Shown here: one piece after another, positions 24,863-33,409 of the stretch | Numbering within the stretch: the stretch's first letter is position 1 | Layout of the letters: each line of letters opens with the position of its first letter | Source: Lysobacteraceae bacterium CU05-9 | Lineage (GTDB): Bacteria > Pseudomonadota > Gammaproteobacteria > Xanthomonadales > Xanthomonadaceae | DNA: 63,497 bases | NCBI GenBank assembly: GCA_007556525.1 | Contig: SWJS01000003.1 | Coordinates: 1-63,497, forward strand | Reading direction: 5' to 3' | The notes under the pieces: model-generated | Database searches by the model: none | What the model was told of the DNA's origin: nothing | What the model saw: the letters and a program-made list of their open reading frames with translations, nothing else | Position numbers and translations under genes: made by a program

Positions 24863-27800
24863 TCAATCTGTCGGCAATGCGACCTTCTCGCGAGCACGCA
24901 GGGTACGACTCGCGAATGCCGGAAGAACCAGCAAGGTCAATAGCGTTGCCGTGAGCAGACCGCCAATTACGACGGTTGCCAAGGGTTTCTGGACCTCCGC
25001 CCCGGCTCCGGCTGCCATTGCCATTGGCATGAAGCCGACGATGGCCACGAGTGCGGTTGTCAGCACAGCGCGCAATCGACTCTTCGCGCCGATCCGCGCC
25101 GCTTCCAGCGAAACCGTTCCGGCGTCGAATTGCTCCCGGATGGCTTGCATCAGAACGAGACCGTTCAACGTGGCAACGCCTGAAACTGCAATGAAACCAA
25201 CGGCTGCCGAGACCGAGAACGGCATGCCGCGAACGGAAAGTGCAAGCACGCCGCCAACCAAGGCCAGTGGCACGCAAGCGAAGACCAGTGCCGCCTCGCG
25301 AATGCTCCCTAGTGCCATGTACAGCAGTCCACCAATGAGGATAAAGACGATCGGAATGACGAAAGCGAGTCGACGTTCGGCGCGTTGCAGATTCTCAAAT
25401 TGGCCTCCCCATTCAATGCGGATACCAGGAGGCAATTTTACGGCCGATACCTGTTCCTGAGCTTGCGTCACGAAGCCCCCGAGGTCACGCCCGCGGACAT
25501 TGGCCTGTACGACAATGCGGCGGCTGCCATTGTTGCGACTAATCTGGTTAGGACCTTCCGCGACGACGATTTTTGCGACAGACGACAGAGGTACCGAAAC
25601 CCCGCTTGGTCCGATTACCGGCAGTGCGGCCAATTGCACCGGATCCGCACGCATGCTCTCCTCGAGACGTACAGCGACTTCAAAGCGCCGATCCGCTTCA
25701 AAAATGGTGCCTGCAGACTCACCCCCGACTGCCGTGGAAAACGCCTGCGCGACATCCTGAGCCGTCAGTCCGAATTGAGATGCGGCGGAATGATCAACTT
25801 GCACAGTCATGGCGGGCAAGCCAGCCACCTGTTCCACCTGTACGTCAACCGCACCGTCAACAGTGCGTAATTTGCCCGCCACTTCGTCCGCTACCTTACG
25901 AAGAACATCGAAATCCTCGCCATAGATCATCACCGCCATATCGGAGCGTACTCCGGAAATAAGCTCGTTGAATCGCAATTCGATCGGCTGACTGAATTCG
26001 AAATTATTGCCGATATGCGTTTTCGCAACGCTTTCAAATTTTTCTACCAGCTCTTCCTTGGAAAGACCCGGGTCTGGCCATTGCGATCTCGGCTTTAACA
26101 CGATAACGCTGTCGGAAATATTGGCAGGCATTGGATCGATTGCGGCTTCCGCGGTACCGGTACGCGAAAACATCGTCTGAACCTGCGGCTGTTTTTTTAT
26201 CGCAGATTCCAGTTCCCGTTGCATTTCTGCTGATTGCGCCAGGGACGTTGACGGGACTCGCAATGACTGCATGGCGATGTCGCCTTCATCCAGTGTCGGC
26301 ATGAACTCACGACCGAGCGACAAAAAGGCGACGACTCCAACCAACGACAGGACCGCAGCGCCAGCAAGCATTCGCCGCGGCTTCGCAATTGCCGCATCAA
26401 TCAGCGGTTCGAACTGCCGACGAAGTACCCGGAGGACTTTCGTCTCATGTTCGTCCGCATGTCCCTCCTCGGAGTGCATCGAATCGGCAGGGGCAATGGC
26501 GGTTTCAGGTGCGCGGATGAACAACGCCGCCATTGCGGGAACAAACGTAAACGAAAAAATGAAAGCGCCCACCAGCGCAAACATGAACGTCGCAGCCATC
26601 GGCTGAAATGTCTTTCCTTCAACACCTTGCAACGTCAGAATTGGCGCGAACACGAGGAGAATAATTGCCTGTCCAAATGCTGCTGGGCGCGCCATCTTTC
26701 CGGTCGCTTCAACGACAACGCTCAATCGTTCCCTGAGTGTCAGCCGCCGCCCCAGCTCATGCTGGCGTTGCGTAAGCAACAGCAGCGTCGCTTCGACCAC
26801 AATCACTGCGCCATCCACCAAGATCCCGAAATCCAAGGCACCGAGACTCATCAGGTTCCCACTGATGCCGAAGCGCTGCATTCCGATCACGGCAAACAGG
26901 AAAGAGAGAGGGATCACCAAGGCAGTAATGGTCGCGGCGCGAATGTTGCCGAGCAACAGAAACAGCACGACGATGACCAACAGGGCACCAACCGCGAGAT
27001 TCTCCGCAACCGTGCCAATCGTGGCATTGACCAGCTTACTGCGGTCGAGAACGACTTTAACTTCGATTCCCGGGGGCAATGACTTTGAAACCTCGGTGAG
27101 TCGGGCAGATGCGTCCTGCGCAACTGTCCGGCTGTTACCGCCCGCAATCATCAGCGCCGAGCCAAGCACGATCTCATGACCATCGCGCGTGGCCACACCT
27201 AGTCTTGGAGACTGTCCTTCGGACACCTGCGCGACATCACTGACGCGGATTATGAGTCCGTTGCGGTTGACCACCGGTGCTTGCGCCAAGTCCTGCACAC
27301 CACGCGCAAGGGCGTCAGTCCGCACGACCAAGCCTTCACCGGAGCGTTCAATGAAACCAGCGCCTGCCTGAACATTCGAACGGCGCAATGCGTCCGCCAG
27401 CTCCGTAAAACTGATGCCATACGCAGTTAACCGTGCGGGGTCAGGATGCACGGAGTACTCTTTTTCGTAACCCCCGATTGAGTCGACGTCCGCCAGACCT
27501 TTCGTTGATCGCATCTGCGGTGCAATGAGCCAATCCTGCAAAGTGCGAAGATACGTTGCACGCTCCTGTGGGCTGGAGAGTACCTTGCCTTCCGGAGTCA
27601 GGAAAGTTCCGTCGGCTTGCCAGCCAGGAGCACCAGCTGCAGATGAAGCCTTGGGATCTCGAGGGGCGAAATCGACGGTCCATGTCAATACTTCGCCTAG
27701 CCCCGTCGTGACCGGTGACATTGCAGGGACGACTCCTTCGGGCAACGACGACTGCGCCTCTCGCAAGCGTTCTGCGATCTGCTGCCTCGCGAAATAGATG

Positions 27801-28105
27801 TCCGTATCATCGGTAAACACGACGGTTACCTGCGAAAAGCCATTTCGGGAAAGCGAACGAGTGCTGACCAATCCGGGCAGTCCGGCAAATGCGGTCTCAA
27901 GCGGGTAGGTGACTTGACGTTCCATCTGCCCCGGTGCCAGCGCAGGAGCGAACGTATTGATCTGAACCTGGCGATTGGTGATGTCCGGCACCGCGTCCAT
28001 CGGCAGACGCGCAAGTTGAAAAATGCCATAAAAGGCTAGCCCAACGCTGAGAAGAATGACGGCCCAGCGATAGCGAACCACTTGTCCTATTAAATTCAAT
28101 GACAT
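24863..28105 (-). CDS. czcA: heavy-metal efflux RND transporter (CzcA/CusA family)
   Basis: 1080 residues, the normal size for HME-RND pumps. The N-terminus VRYRWAVILLSVGLAFYGIF is the first membrane helix. The second helix block contains LDFGILVDGAVIVVEATLLL, whose two Asp and Glu form the proton relay of CzcA. Porter segments such as GLPGLVSTRSLSRNGFSQVT and PGFSQ-like loops are present. The protein forms the inner-membrane trimer that pumps divalent cations with CzcB and CzcC. The metal (Co/Zn/Cd versus Cu/Ag) is inferred from neighbouring CDF genes and the absence of CusF. It lies nine bases after czcB. Confidence 0.93.
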   Translation of the reverse strand: MSLNLIGQVVRYRWAVILLSVGLAFYGIFQLARLPMDAVPDITNRQVQINTFAPALAPGQMERQVTYPLETAFAGLPGLVSTRSLSRNGFSQVTVVFTDDTDIYFARQQIAERLREAQSSLPEGVVPAMSPVTTGLGEVLTWTVDFAPRDPKASSAAGAPGWQADGTFLTPEGKVLSSPQERATYLRTLQDWLIAPQMRSTKGLADVDSIGGYEKEYSVHPDPARLTAYGISFTELADALRRSNVQAGAGFIERSGEGLVVRTDALARGVQDLAQAPVVNRNGLIIRVSDVAQVSEGQSPRLGVATRDGHEIVLGSALMIAGGNSRTVAQDASARLTEVSKSLPPGIEVKVVLDRSKLVNATIGTVAENLAVGALLVIVVLFLLLGNIRAATITALVIPLSFLFAVIGMQRFGISGNLMSLGALDFGILVDGAVIVVEATLLLLTQRQHELGRRLTLRERLSVVVEATGKMARPAAFGQAIILLVFAPILTLQGVEGKTFQPMAATFMFALVGAFIFSFTFVPAMAALFIRAPETAIAPADSMHSEEGHADEHETKVLRVLRRQFEPLIDAAIAKPRRMLAGAAVLSLVGVVAFLSLGREFMPTLDEGDIAMQSLRVPSTSLAQSAEMQRELESAIKKQPQVQTMFSRTGTAEAAIDPMPANISDSVIVLKPRSQWPDPGLSKEELVEKFESVAKTHIGNNFEFSQPIELRFNELISGVRSDMAVMIYGEDFDVLRKVADEVAGKLRTVDGAVDVQVEQVAGLPAMTVQVDHSAASQFGLTAQDVAQAFSTAVGGESAGTIFEADRRFEVAVRLEESMRADPVQLAALPVIGPSGVSVPLSSVAKIVVAEGPNQISRNNGSRRIVVQANVRGRDLGGFVTQAQEQVSAVKLPPGIRIEWGGQFENLQRAERRLAFVIPIVFILIGGLLYMALGSIREAALVFACVPLALVGGVLALSVRGMPFSVSAAVGFIAVSGVATLNGLVLMQAIREQFDAGTVSLEAARIGAKSRLRAVLTTALVAIVGFMPMAMAAGAGAEVQKPLATVVIGGLLTATLLTLLVLPAFASRTLRAREKVALPTD

Positions 28106-28114
28106 GGCGCTTCC

Positions 28115-29302
28115 TTAGTGTCCTTCCTCAGCCTCGCCTTTGGCGATTTCGGCCTTGAGCAAGAATGCGTTGCGCGAAACGACTTGCTCGTCGCCGCGTA
28201 ATCCACTTAGGATCTCAACCCATCCGCCGGCGTCACGCCCCACGGTGACCGGCACGACACGAAACTGATTTGCTTTTTCGGCTACGAAAACGACGTTACG
28301 CCCATCCAGACTTTGCACTGCGTCGGATGGAACGGAGAGTGCGCCGGCGTCCGAGTCGATCGACAGGATCGCGGAGACGATGGTTCCGGACGGAGGTAAC
28401 GTTCCGGATTCGACTCTTGCACGAATCGTCGTCATACCGGTCGCCTCGTCTGTGTCCGGAGCCACTCCGGTGACAATTGCCGAAAAAGTGCTCCCCGAAG
28501 CTGTGACAGCCAGGCGCATCCCGGCCTTGACGCCGGACGCAACTGCAGGTGCCACCGCAAATACCAGTTCGTTCCGTTCCGGATCTGCGACATTGGCGAC
28601 CACATCGCCGGGCTGCACAAACCCTCCGGGTGTGATCGAAACCTGCGTGACAACTCCGGAAAACGGGCTAGTGATTGCGAGGCGACCGTTCGCGTCCGGG
28701 CGACCTGACGCAACGACGCGCGCACGTGCCGCACGCGCGTTCGCCGCCGCGGCCAGGGCGCGAGCTCTGGAGGTCTCCATTTCCTGGCGTGCCACAATTC
28801 CTTGATTCAGCAGGTTGCTGTCGCGACGGTATACCATCTGTGCAGCATCGGCTTCCGCCGCCGCCGCATCAGCCGCCGCTCGAAGCGAAGCACCCTCACC
28901 ACTCACAATGGTGGCGACAGCGGAGCCCGCCCTTATCGTGGTACCCGGTGCGACAAGGACGCGTTCAACGCGACCCGAGGTTGAAGCTCCGACTGCAGCG
29001 CGTGCACCGACCATGGACTCGACACGGCCCGAAAGGCGAATTGCAGCACCCCCGCCACGTGTGACATTGGACAGCTCAAGTTTCGACGATGCGACCTGTT
29101 CGGCAGTCAACTTCAGTTCGCTTGACTCCTCGCCATGTCGATCCTCATATTCCCCCTCGGCATCCGCCGTTTCCGTGGTTTCGGTCTGAGGCGTCGTCTG
29201 GGAAGTGGATCGTGGGTCAAGCCATCGCGCAACGCCGAAACCAGCGAGCAATGCCAGGAGAATCGCGATGGAAAATGCAATGTAAGTATTCTTGCTCGTC
29301 AT
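28115..29302 (-). CDS. czcB: efflux RND periplasmic adaptor subunit (CzcB family)
   Basis: 395 residues. An N-terminal membrane anchor (IAFSIAILLALLAGFGVARW) is followed by an acidic linker with a His (AEGEYEDRHGEESSEL). The split barrel-sandwich domain has VRGG..IRLSGRVESMVG and AITSPFSGVVTQVSITPGGF, and a helical hairpin of Ala-rich repeats lies between. The membrane-proximal domain ends VEILSGLRGDEQVVSRNAFLLKAE. It links the RND pump to the outer-membrane channel. It overlaps czcC by four bases (ATGA). Confidence 0.93.
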   Translation of the reverse strand: MTSKNTYIAFSIAILLALLAGFGVARWLDPRSTSQTTPQTETTETADAEGEYEDRHGEESSELKLTAEQVASSKLELSNVTRGGGAAIRLSGRVESMVGARAAVGASTSGRVERVLVAPGTTIRAGSAVATIVSGEGASLRAAADAAAAEADAAQMVYRRDSNLLNQGIVARQEMETSRARALAAAANARAARARVVASGRPDANGRLAITSPFSGVVTQVSITPGGFVQPGDVVANVADPERNELVFAVAPAVASGVKAGMRLAVTASGSTFSAIVTGVAPDTDEATGMTTIRARVESGTLPPSGTIVSAILSIDSDAGALSVPSDAVQSLDGRNVVFVAEKANQFRVVPVTVGRDAGGWVEILSGLRGDEQVVSRNAFLLKAEIAKGEAEEGH

Positions 29303-30555
29303 CGTTGGACTCCGAATGGCAGGCGGCCCTCAATTTGGGCCAATTGGATTTCAGCGTTTGCTCGGGACAGCTTCGCGTCAACTTCACTGCGCAACGCAGA
29401 GACGAGCGCGGCGCGTGAGGCACGAAGCTCGAGCTGCGATATGCGGCCGGCGTCAACACCGATGCGGGAAAGCCGATAAGCCTCCCTTGCTGCGCTGACA
29501 CTGATGCGTGCGGCGTTGACACGGGACTGGGAGGCAAGCATGGCAGCACCTGCGGCAACTTTCTCGGCGCGAACTTCAAGCTCAACGGCCGCTAGACGAG
29601 CCTCCGCGGCGCGTAACTCCGCCGCCGCTGCGCGAATATTTCCCGTGTTTCGATCAAAAACGGGAATCGTGATTCCAACCCCTGCCACAAGAGCGGCATC
29701 CCGTTCATTCGCAAAATGACGCAAACCCAGAGTGACGCTGAAATCGGGCATCGCGCGCCGCTTTTCGAAAGTGACCTGCTTATCGGCGACCAGTGTCTCG
29801 GCACGGGCAATCCGAATCTGCGGCGACTCAGTGGTGCCGTCCGACAGATGGGACGGTGAAAGATTCAACAAACTTGAACCCAGTGCCTCAATTGGTTGGT
29901 CGCGCATGACTATTGCGGCGAGGCGAGCCAATGCAATCGCCCTGTTGGCAGTTGCCTCATCCAACTGAGAACGGACGCTGGCAAGTTCTGACTGCGCTTG
30001 AATCTCGCGAAATTTCGCCTCGCGCCCTTCCCGGACAAGTGCAGCTACAGCACGGGTTTCCGCTTCTGCGAGGGACATTCCCTCCGTTGCCAGCGCATGA
30101 CGCGCAATGGCGGCCTCTGCATCGACATAAGCCTGGGCAAGTCTGGCAGCCGCTCTCCACCGGCTGGCTTCGCCCCGATTTGCCGTTGCGTCGACTTGCG
30201 CTCCGGCGACCGCGATGCGAGCACGGCGTTTGGATGGGTTCTCGATTGGTTGGGTGGCGGAGAGTGTCGTTTCACTTCCGCCAAATCCCTTGCGCTCACC
30301 AGTGCCCAGGAAATTGTCGACTTCGAGCGTCAACACGGGATTGGAAATGGTCTTGGATTGGTCCAGTCGTCCTAAACTTGCTTCGTACAGCGCGGCGGTT
30401 TCTCGCTGAGATGGAAATGTCTCCAGCTGTTGCAGCAAAGACTCATAAGTTGGCGCGACCACGTTCATTGGTTGGGCGGAAAGAGGGCCAGTGATGCATA
30501 GAAGCATCAACGACCACGCAGCTGCGCTCGGCAGCTGACGTTGAAAGACGTTCAT
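29299..30555 (-). CDS. czcC: TolC-family outer-membrane efflux protein (CzcC family)
   Basis: 418 residues with an N-terminal signal peptide (AAAWSLMLLCITGPLSAQ). The TolC fold is seen as two internal repeats of long amphipathic helices, with NPVLTLEVDNFLG..GFGGSETTLSATQPI and MPDFSVTLGLRHFANERDAALVAGVGI marking the beta-strand segments. It provides the outer-membrane tunnel for the CzcBA pump. It is 59 bases downstream of the His-rich gene and the first of the pump genes in transcription order. Confidence 0.92.
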   Translation of the reverse strand: MNVFQRQLPSAAAWSLMLLCITGPLSAQPMNVVAPTYESLLQQLETFPSQRETAALYEASLGRLDQSKTISNPVLTLEVDNFLGTGERKGFGGSETTLSATQPIENPSKRRARIAVAGAQVDATANRGEASRWRAAARLAQAYVDAEAAIARHALATEGMSLAEAETRAVAALVREGREAKFREIQAQSELASVRSQLDEATANRAIALARLAAIVMRDQPIEALGSSLLNLSPSHLSDGTTESPQIRIARAETLVADKQVTFEKRRAMPDFSVTLGLRHFANERDAALVAGVGITIPVFDRNTGNIRAAAAELRAAEARLAAVELEVRAEKVAAGAAMLASQSRVNAARISVSAAREAYRLSRIGVDAGRISQLELRASRAALVSALRSEVDAKLSRANAEIQLAQIEGRLPFGVQR

Positions 30556-30614
30556 TGGAACTCCAAAGGTAAACCAGAAATTTTAACCGCAGAGATGCGG
30601 CTGTTCAATTTGGT

Positions 30615-31010
30615 TTAGGCGCGCGGTGGACGCATCAATCCTTCGGAAAGCGTGGAGGCGGCCGACGGCAAAACCTCAGGAAGCGACTGCCTCAGATTCA
30701 CTTCAGGGTATGCGAGTTCGTCGACGGATCCGTCGGCGATTGACGTATGGCTATGTCCATGCGAGCAATGCTCGTAGACATGGCCCCCAAACTCCGGGCT
30801 GGGCCCAGGTGAGGAATCGCGATCCAAGTTGCCTTGCGACCCTGAGATGCCAACAGCATTGACGTCGGCACATTCCGACGCAGAATGCGTTAATTCCGCA
30901 CGAATGTCGTCAAATCCGCATTGGAATGCTTCTGCCACCGGCACGACCAGCATCACCGCCATAAGCAATGCTGCTGTGAACAGTCGTAGCGGATTCCGAA
31001 GCAACTTCAT
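30615..31010 (-). CDS. His-rich periplasmic metal-binding protein (CzcI-like)
   Basis: 131 residues with an N-terminal signal peptide (LFTAALLMAVMLVVPVAEA). The mature part has Cys/His metal-ligand clusters (FQCGFDDIRAEL, SASECADV and YEHCSHGHSHTS). It is first in the czc-type operon, where small His-rich CzcI or related proteins are typical and act as periplasmic metal binders or modulators. Assignment to CzcI rests on size, position and the histidines, not on a clear family signature. Confidence 0.7.
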   Translation of the reverse strand: MKLLRNPLRLFTAALLMAVMLVVPVAEAFQCGFDDIRAELTHSASECADVNAVGISGSQGNLDRDSSPGPSPEFGGHVYEHCSHGHSHTSIADGSVDELAYPEVNLRQSLPEVLPSAASTLSEGLMRPPRA

Positions 31011-31016
31011 GTACGG

Positions 31017-31307
31017 TTGATTGTACCACCTCTAGACCACCGTGAGGAGTTGATTAGGAATGGATATAGGACACTTGGGAGGATCGATCGGGCTGCGGAC
31101 AAGGAGCTTTTGGCCGTCAAAGGTATTGGCCCCGTAGTTCTGTATAGAACAGATGCCTCCGAATTGGTCCTTACCTCCCCGAAAAACGGTCGAGAGTTTC
31201 TGAAAAATTCTGGGACATTCCTGGGACAAAAATTACACTTTCCCGAACAGGCGATCCGACTTCTGGGACAAAATTTTCCGGCCGGGGACATCCGAAACCT
31301 AATGTAG
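31017..31307 (+). other. possible helix-hairpin-helix gene remnant
   Basis: A plus-strand frame here (nominally 96 codons from TTG) contains ELIRNGYRTLGRIDRAADKE followed by LLAVKGIGPVVLYR. This matches a helix-hairpin-helix DNA-binding motif (two helices closed by KGIG). No ribosome site is seen, and the end of the frame runs through the TGGGACA motifs. I read it as a fragment of a DNA-binding protein left at the island's right end, not a working gene. Confidence 0.35.
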
Positions 31308-31386
31308 ACGCCAATACATTGAATGTTGAATGCACGATTCAGGACGATAGCCCACCAAGCACAGCATTTTGCAAACTGGGGTCTAT
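31209..31386. repeat. right-end motifs of the island
   Basis: TCTGGGACATTCCTGGGACA starts at 31209 and a further TTCTGGGACAAAA at 31261. The block beginning ATAGCCCAC with TTGCAAACT and GTCTAT is at 31347-31386. All have counterparts in the same orientation at the left end (22779-22869). No gene other than the possible HhH remnant is seen in 31011-31411. Confidence 0.55.
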
Positions 31387-31411
31387 CAATCGGTTGCAAG
31401 GCCCCGAAAAG

Positions 31412-31438
31412 AAAAAACCCCTGACGAATCAGGGGCTT
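31412..31438 (-). terminator. terminator of tRNA-Met
   Basis: On the minus strand the stem CCCCTGA/TCAGGGG (31418-31424 with 31429-31435) is followed by six T. It lies about 10 bases downstream of the tRNA 3' end. It is inside the island and so was brought in with it, replacing the original terminator at 22654. Confidence 0.85.
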
Positions 31439-31447
31439 ATGCGGAAC

Positions 31448-31493
31448 ATGGTGGCTATGGGTGGACTCGAACCACCGACCCCAGCATTATGAG
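31448..31493 (-). repeat. attachment-site repeat restoring the tRNA-Met 3' half
   Basis: These 46 bases are identical to 22694-22739. They complete the tRNA from the anticodon to the CCA end. The island-side attP therefore carried the tRNA 3' half, so integration did not destroy the gene. Confidence 0.9.
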
Positions 31494-31525
31494 TGCTGTG
31501 CTCTAACCGGCTGAGCTACATAGCC
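31449..31525 (-). tRNA. tRNA-Met (CAU anticodon)
   Basis: The minus strand folds as a standard 77-nt tRNA: acceptor GGCTATG/CATAGCC, D-arm AGCTCAGCCGGTTAGAGC, anticodon loop ACTCATAAT with CAT, T-arm GGTTCGAGTCC and an encoded CCA. The acceptor begins with a paired G, as in elongator tRNA-Met. Ile2 (lysidine-modified CAU) cannot be fully excluded. Confidence 0.93.
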
Positions 31526-31687
31526 CCGCGATAGCCGAACATTATTGCACACGCCGAAAAGCACCGTCAACAGGTTTTGTCGCCTAATTTGACCGTCTGT
31601 CGTGCCAAAATCCGAATTTCCTGACTTGTCGATGTCACAGAAAGCTGGCAAGCTGGAGGCAGTTGATAATTTTTTGGAGTCCGTATC

Positions 31688-32233
31688 ATGATTGATCCGG
31701 ACGGCTACCGGCCTAATGTCGGCATTATCCTGATGAACCCGAACGGGCAACTGTTCTGGGCTCGGCGGATTAATCGGGATGGCTGGCAATTCCCGCAAGG
31801 CGGGATGAACACTGACGAGACTCCCCGCGAGGCTATGTTTCGCGAGTTACGGGAGGAGACAGGGCTGCTGCCTGAGCACGTCGACGTGCTGGGGGAGACG
31901 CCTGGTTGGCTGCGCTATAAGCTCCCCAGCCGCGCGATCCGACGCCGCGAGAAGGTCGTGTGCATCGGCCAGAAGCAGGTGTGGTTCCTGCTGCACATGA
32001 AGGGCGAGGACAAGCACGTCCAGCTGAATCTAACCGAGTCGCCGGAGTTTGATACCTGGCGGTGGGTGGATTTTTGGTATCCGCTGGACCACGTGGTCAT
32101 GTTCAAACGGGAGGTCTACAGCAATGCGCTGAGGTTTTTGGCGCCGTTTGCGCGGGACATCGCGGGGCATGAGGCGATCGGGGATTCAGAGCCGCTGGGC
32201 GGGGCTGTCGATATCAAACGATACTTCAGATAA
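31688..32233 (+). CDS. rppH: RNA pyrophosphohydrolase
   Basis: 181 residues starting [17 protein letters not shown], the usual RppH start, with GGAG upstream. The Nudix box is complete at about residues 38-60 ([20 protein letters not shown] then TGL). [20 protein letters not shown] is the RppH-specific C-terminal signature. It removes pyrophosphate from 5'-triphosphorylated mRNA and so starts RNase E-dependent decay. It is a single gene just outside the tRNA-Met island. Confidence 0.97.
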   Translation: MIDPDGYRPNVGIILMNPNGQLFWARRINRDGWQFPQGGMNTDETPREAMFRELREETGLLPEHVDVLGETPGWLRYKLPSRAIRRREKVVCIGQKQVWFLLHMKGEDKHVQLNLTESPEFDTWRWVDFWYPLDHVVMFKREVYSNALRFLAPFARDIAGHEAIGDSEPLGGAVDIKRYFR

Positions 32234-32252
32234 ACGTTCAGAATTTTGTAAT

Positions 32253-32272
32253 TGACAATCATTCTCATTCGC
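32253..32272 (+). promoter_or_regulatory. Fur box upstream of bfd
   Basis: TGACAATCATTCTCATTCGC matches the 7-1-7 Fur consensus TGATAATNATTATCA at 12 of 14 positions. It lies about 55 bases before bfd, where a promoter is expected. Iron repression of bfd is thus likely, as in other gammaproteobacteria. Confidence 0.75.
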
Positions 32273-32326
32273 GTTTAAATACTCTCGATGGGCGCAATTG
32301 GTGTGCTCAATGAGGTTTAAAGCGAA

Positions 32327-32578
32327 ATGTACGTGTGTGTTTGCAATGGTGTAACGGACAAGGATATCCAGCGCGAAGTCGACGCAGGATGCGACACGCT
32401 GTCCGATCTCACGATGAACACGGGTCTGGGCGCGAACTGCGGTAGCTGCGTGACCTTGGCTGAAACGCTAATCGAAGGTATGCGCATGAAAGCCGCGAAG
32501 CGCGATCTCGACGTGCCGGTGTTGGGCGGCGAGGTGCCGATGCATTTTTTTGCGCACGATCAACACGCTGCCGCTTAA
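32327..32578 (+). CDS. bfd: bacterioferritin-associated ferredoxin
   Basis: 83 residues with the BFD-type [2Fe-2S] ligands: CVCNGVTDKDI gives CxC, and LGANCGSCVTLAETLI gives the second CxxC pair. Bfd reduces bacterioferritin iron for release when iron is scarce. It sits next to bfr, about 100 bases upstream, and has a Fur box in its promoter region. The C-terminal ~25 residues are an extension with two His. Confidence 0.95.
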   Translation: MYVCVCNGVTDKDIQREVDAGCDTLSDLTMNTGLGANCGSCVTLAETLIEGMRMKAAKRDLDVPVLGGEVPMHFFAHDQHAAA

Positions 32579-32675
32579 CGATAATCAATAGCAATTAGCA
32601 CTTGGTTTGCAACTCGCTTTGCGCGGGCGTGCAAGCTATGCTGATGGTCGAACACGAAATTTTAGGTGACAAAAA

Positions 32676-33146
32676 ATGAAAGGCGACCGCAAGGTAATCG
32701 AATATCTCAACAAGGCTCTGTACAACGAGTTGATTGCGATTAACCAGTATTTTTTGCATGCGAAAATGCTGAAGAACTGGGGCTTGAAGGAGCTCGCTGA
32801 TCACGAATACGAAGAGTCGATCGATGAGATGAAACATGCGGACAAGTTGTCGGATCGCATTTTGTTTCTCGAAGGTCTGCCGAACTTCCAGAACCTCGGA
32901 AAGTTGCGCATCGGTGAGACGCCGAAGGAGATTTTTGAGTGTGATTTGGCGCTTGAGCTCGACGCGATTCCGCTGCTGCGCGAAGCCATTAAGTACTGCG
33001 AAACCGTCGACGACATTATCAGCCGTCAGTTGTTTGCGGACATTCTCGATTCTGAGGAAGAGCACGTCGATTGGCTGGAAACGCAGCTTGATTTGATTTC
33101 CCGCTTGGGCGAGCAACTGTACTTGTCTACGAAAATCGAAAGCTGA
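32676..33146 (+). CDS. bfr: bacterioferritin
   Basis: 156 residues, standard length. The ferroxidase ligands are present: Glu in [25 protein letters not shown] with ExxH and the haem-ligand Met52, Glu in [14 protein letters not shown], and [11 protein letters not shown] with ExxH. It forms 24-mer iron-storage cages with haem at subunit interfaces. AGGTG precedes the ATG. It follows bfd in the same direction. Confidence 0.97.
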   Translation: MKGDRKVIEYLNKALYNELIAINQYFLHAKMLKNWGLKELADHEYEESIDEMKHADKLSDRILFLEGLPNFQNLGKLRIGETPKEIFECDLALELDAIPLLREAIKYCETVDDIISRQLFADILDSEEEHVDWLETQLDLISRLGEQLYLSTKIES

Positions 33147-33204
33147 CGCGGTCGCGCATCGTGCTGAAACGCCGCGGGATGGTGAGTCCGGCGGCGTTTT
33201 TTGT

Positions 33205-33308
33205 GGGTGTCACAATGGTGACAAAACGATGCAAAATTCCCCGTTTTGGTGGTGAAACGGAACCATTTCGCAACCAAAGTGCTGCGTTTTGCCATAATTG
33301 TGACACCC
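33205..33308. repeat. 104-bp nested inverted repeat after bfr
   Basis: The 12-bp outer arm GGGTGTCACAAT (33205-33216) pairs perfectly with ATTGTGACACCC (33297-33308). The next ~16 bases pair imperfectly (ACAAAACGATGC with GCTGCGTTTTGCC). An inner hairpin CCGTTT-TGGTGGTG-AAACGG lies at 33241-33260. No ORF is inside. It could be a MITE-like element or a large bfr 3' structure. Confidence 0.6.
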
Positions 33309-33319
33309 GGAGATAGGAT

Positions 33320-33387
33320 GGCGTTACAAACGCATCACCCTGCATCGCAAGTCATCAGTTTGGTTCAGCGCGTTACGTTTGTAACAC
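33320..33387. repeat. dispersed ~65-bp palindromic-ended repeat (copy A)
   Basis: It begins GGCGTTACAAACGCATCACC and ends GTTACGTTTGTAACAC. The reverse complement of 53060-53117 matches over nearly its whole length, apart from a nine-base gap. The ends are themselves inverted repeats (GTTACAAACG / CGTTTGTAAC). The 33147-33409 gap otherwise holds only the nested repeat before it. Confidence 0.7.
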
Positions 33388-33409
33388 CCGTCACGCGACG
33401 ACAAGGGAG

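Larger units (their letters stand above)
22694..31493. mobile_element. tRNA-Met-borne metal-resistance genomic island (8.8 kb, integrase not found)
   Basis: Two 46-bp direct repeats of the tRNA-Met 3' half bound the segment, and the right copy completes an intact tRNA. Inside are two CDF exporters, a complete czcCBA-type RND system and a His-rich periplasmic protein, all on the minus strand. There is also a cyanophycin-paralogue remnant. No tyrosine recombinase ORF is visible at either end, so the island appears immobilised or mobilised in trans. Similar short motifs lie near both ends (22779-22869 and 31209-31386). Confidence 0.8.

Noticed and set aside
31017..31307. Intact helix-hairpin-helix gene
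   Set aside because: The HhH motif is real but there is no ribosome site, the start is TTG and the 3' half runs through island-end repeats; kept only as a possible remnant.
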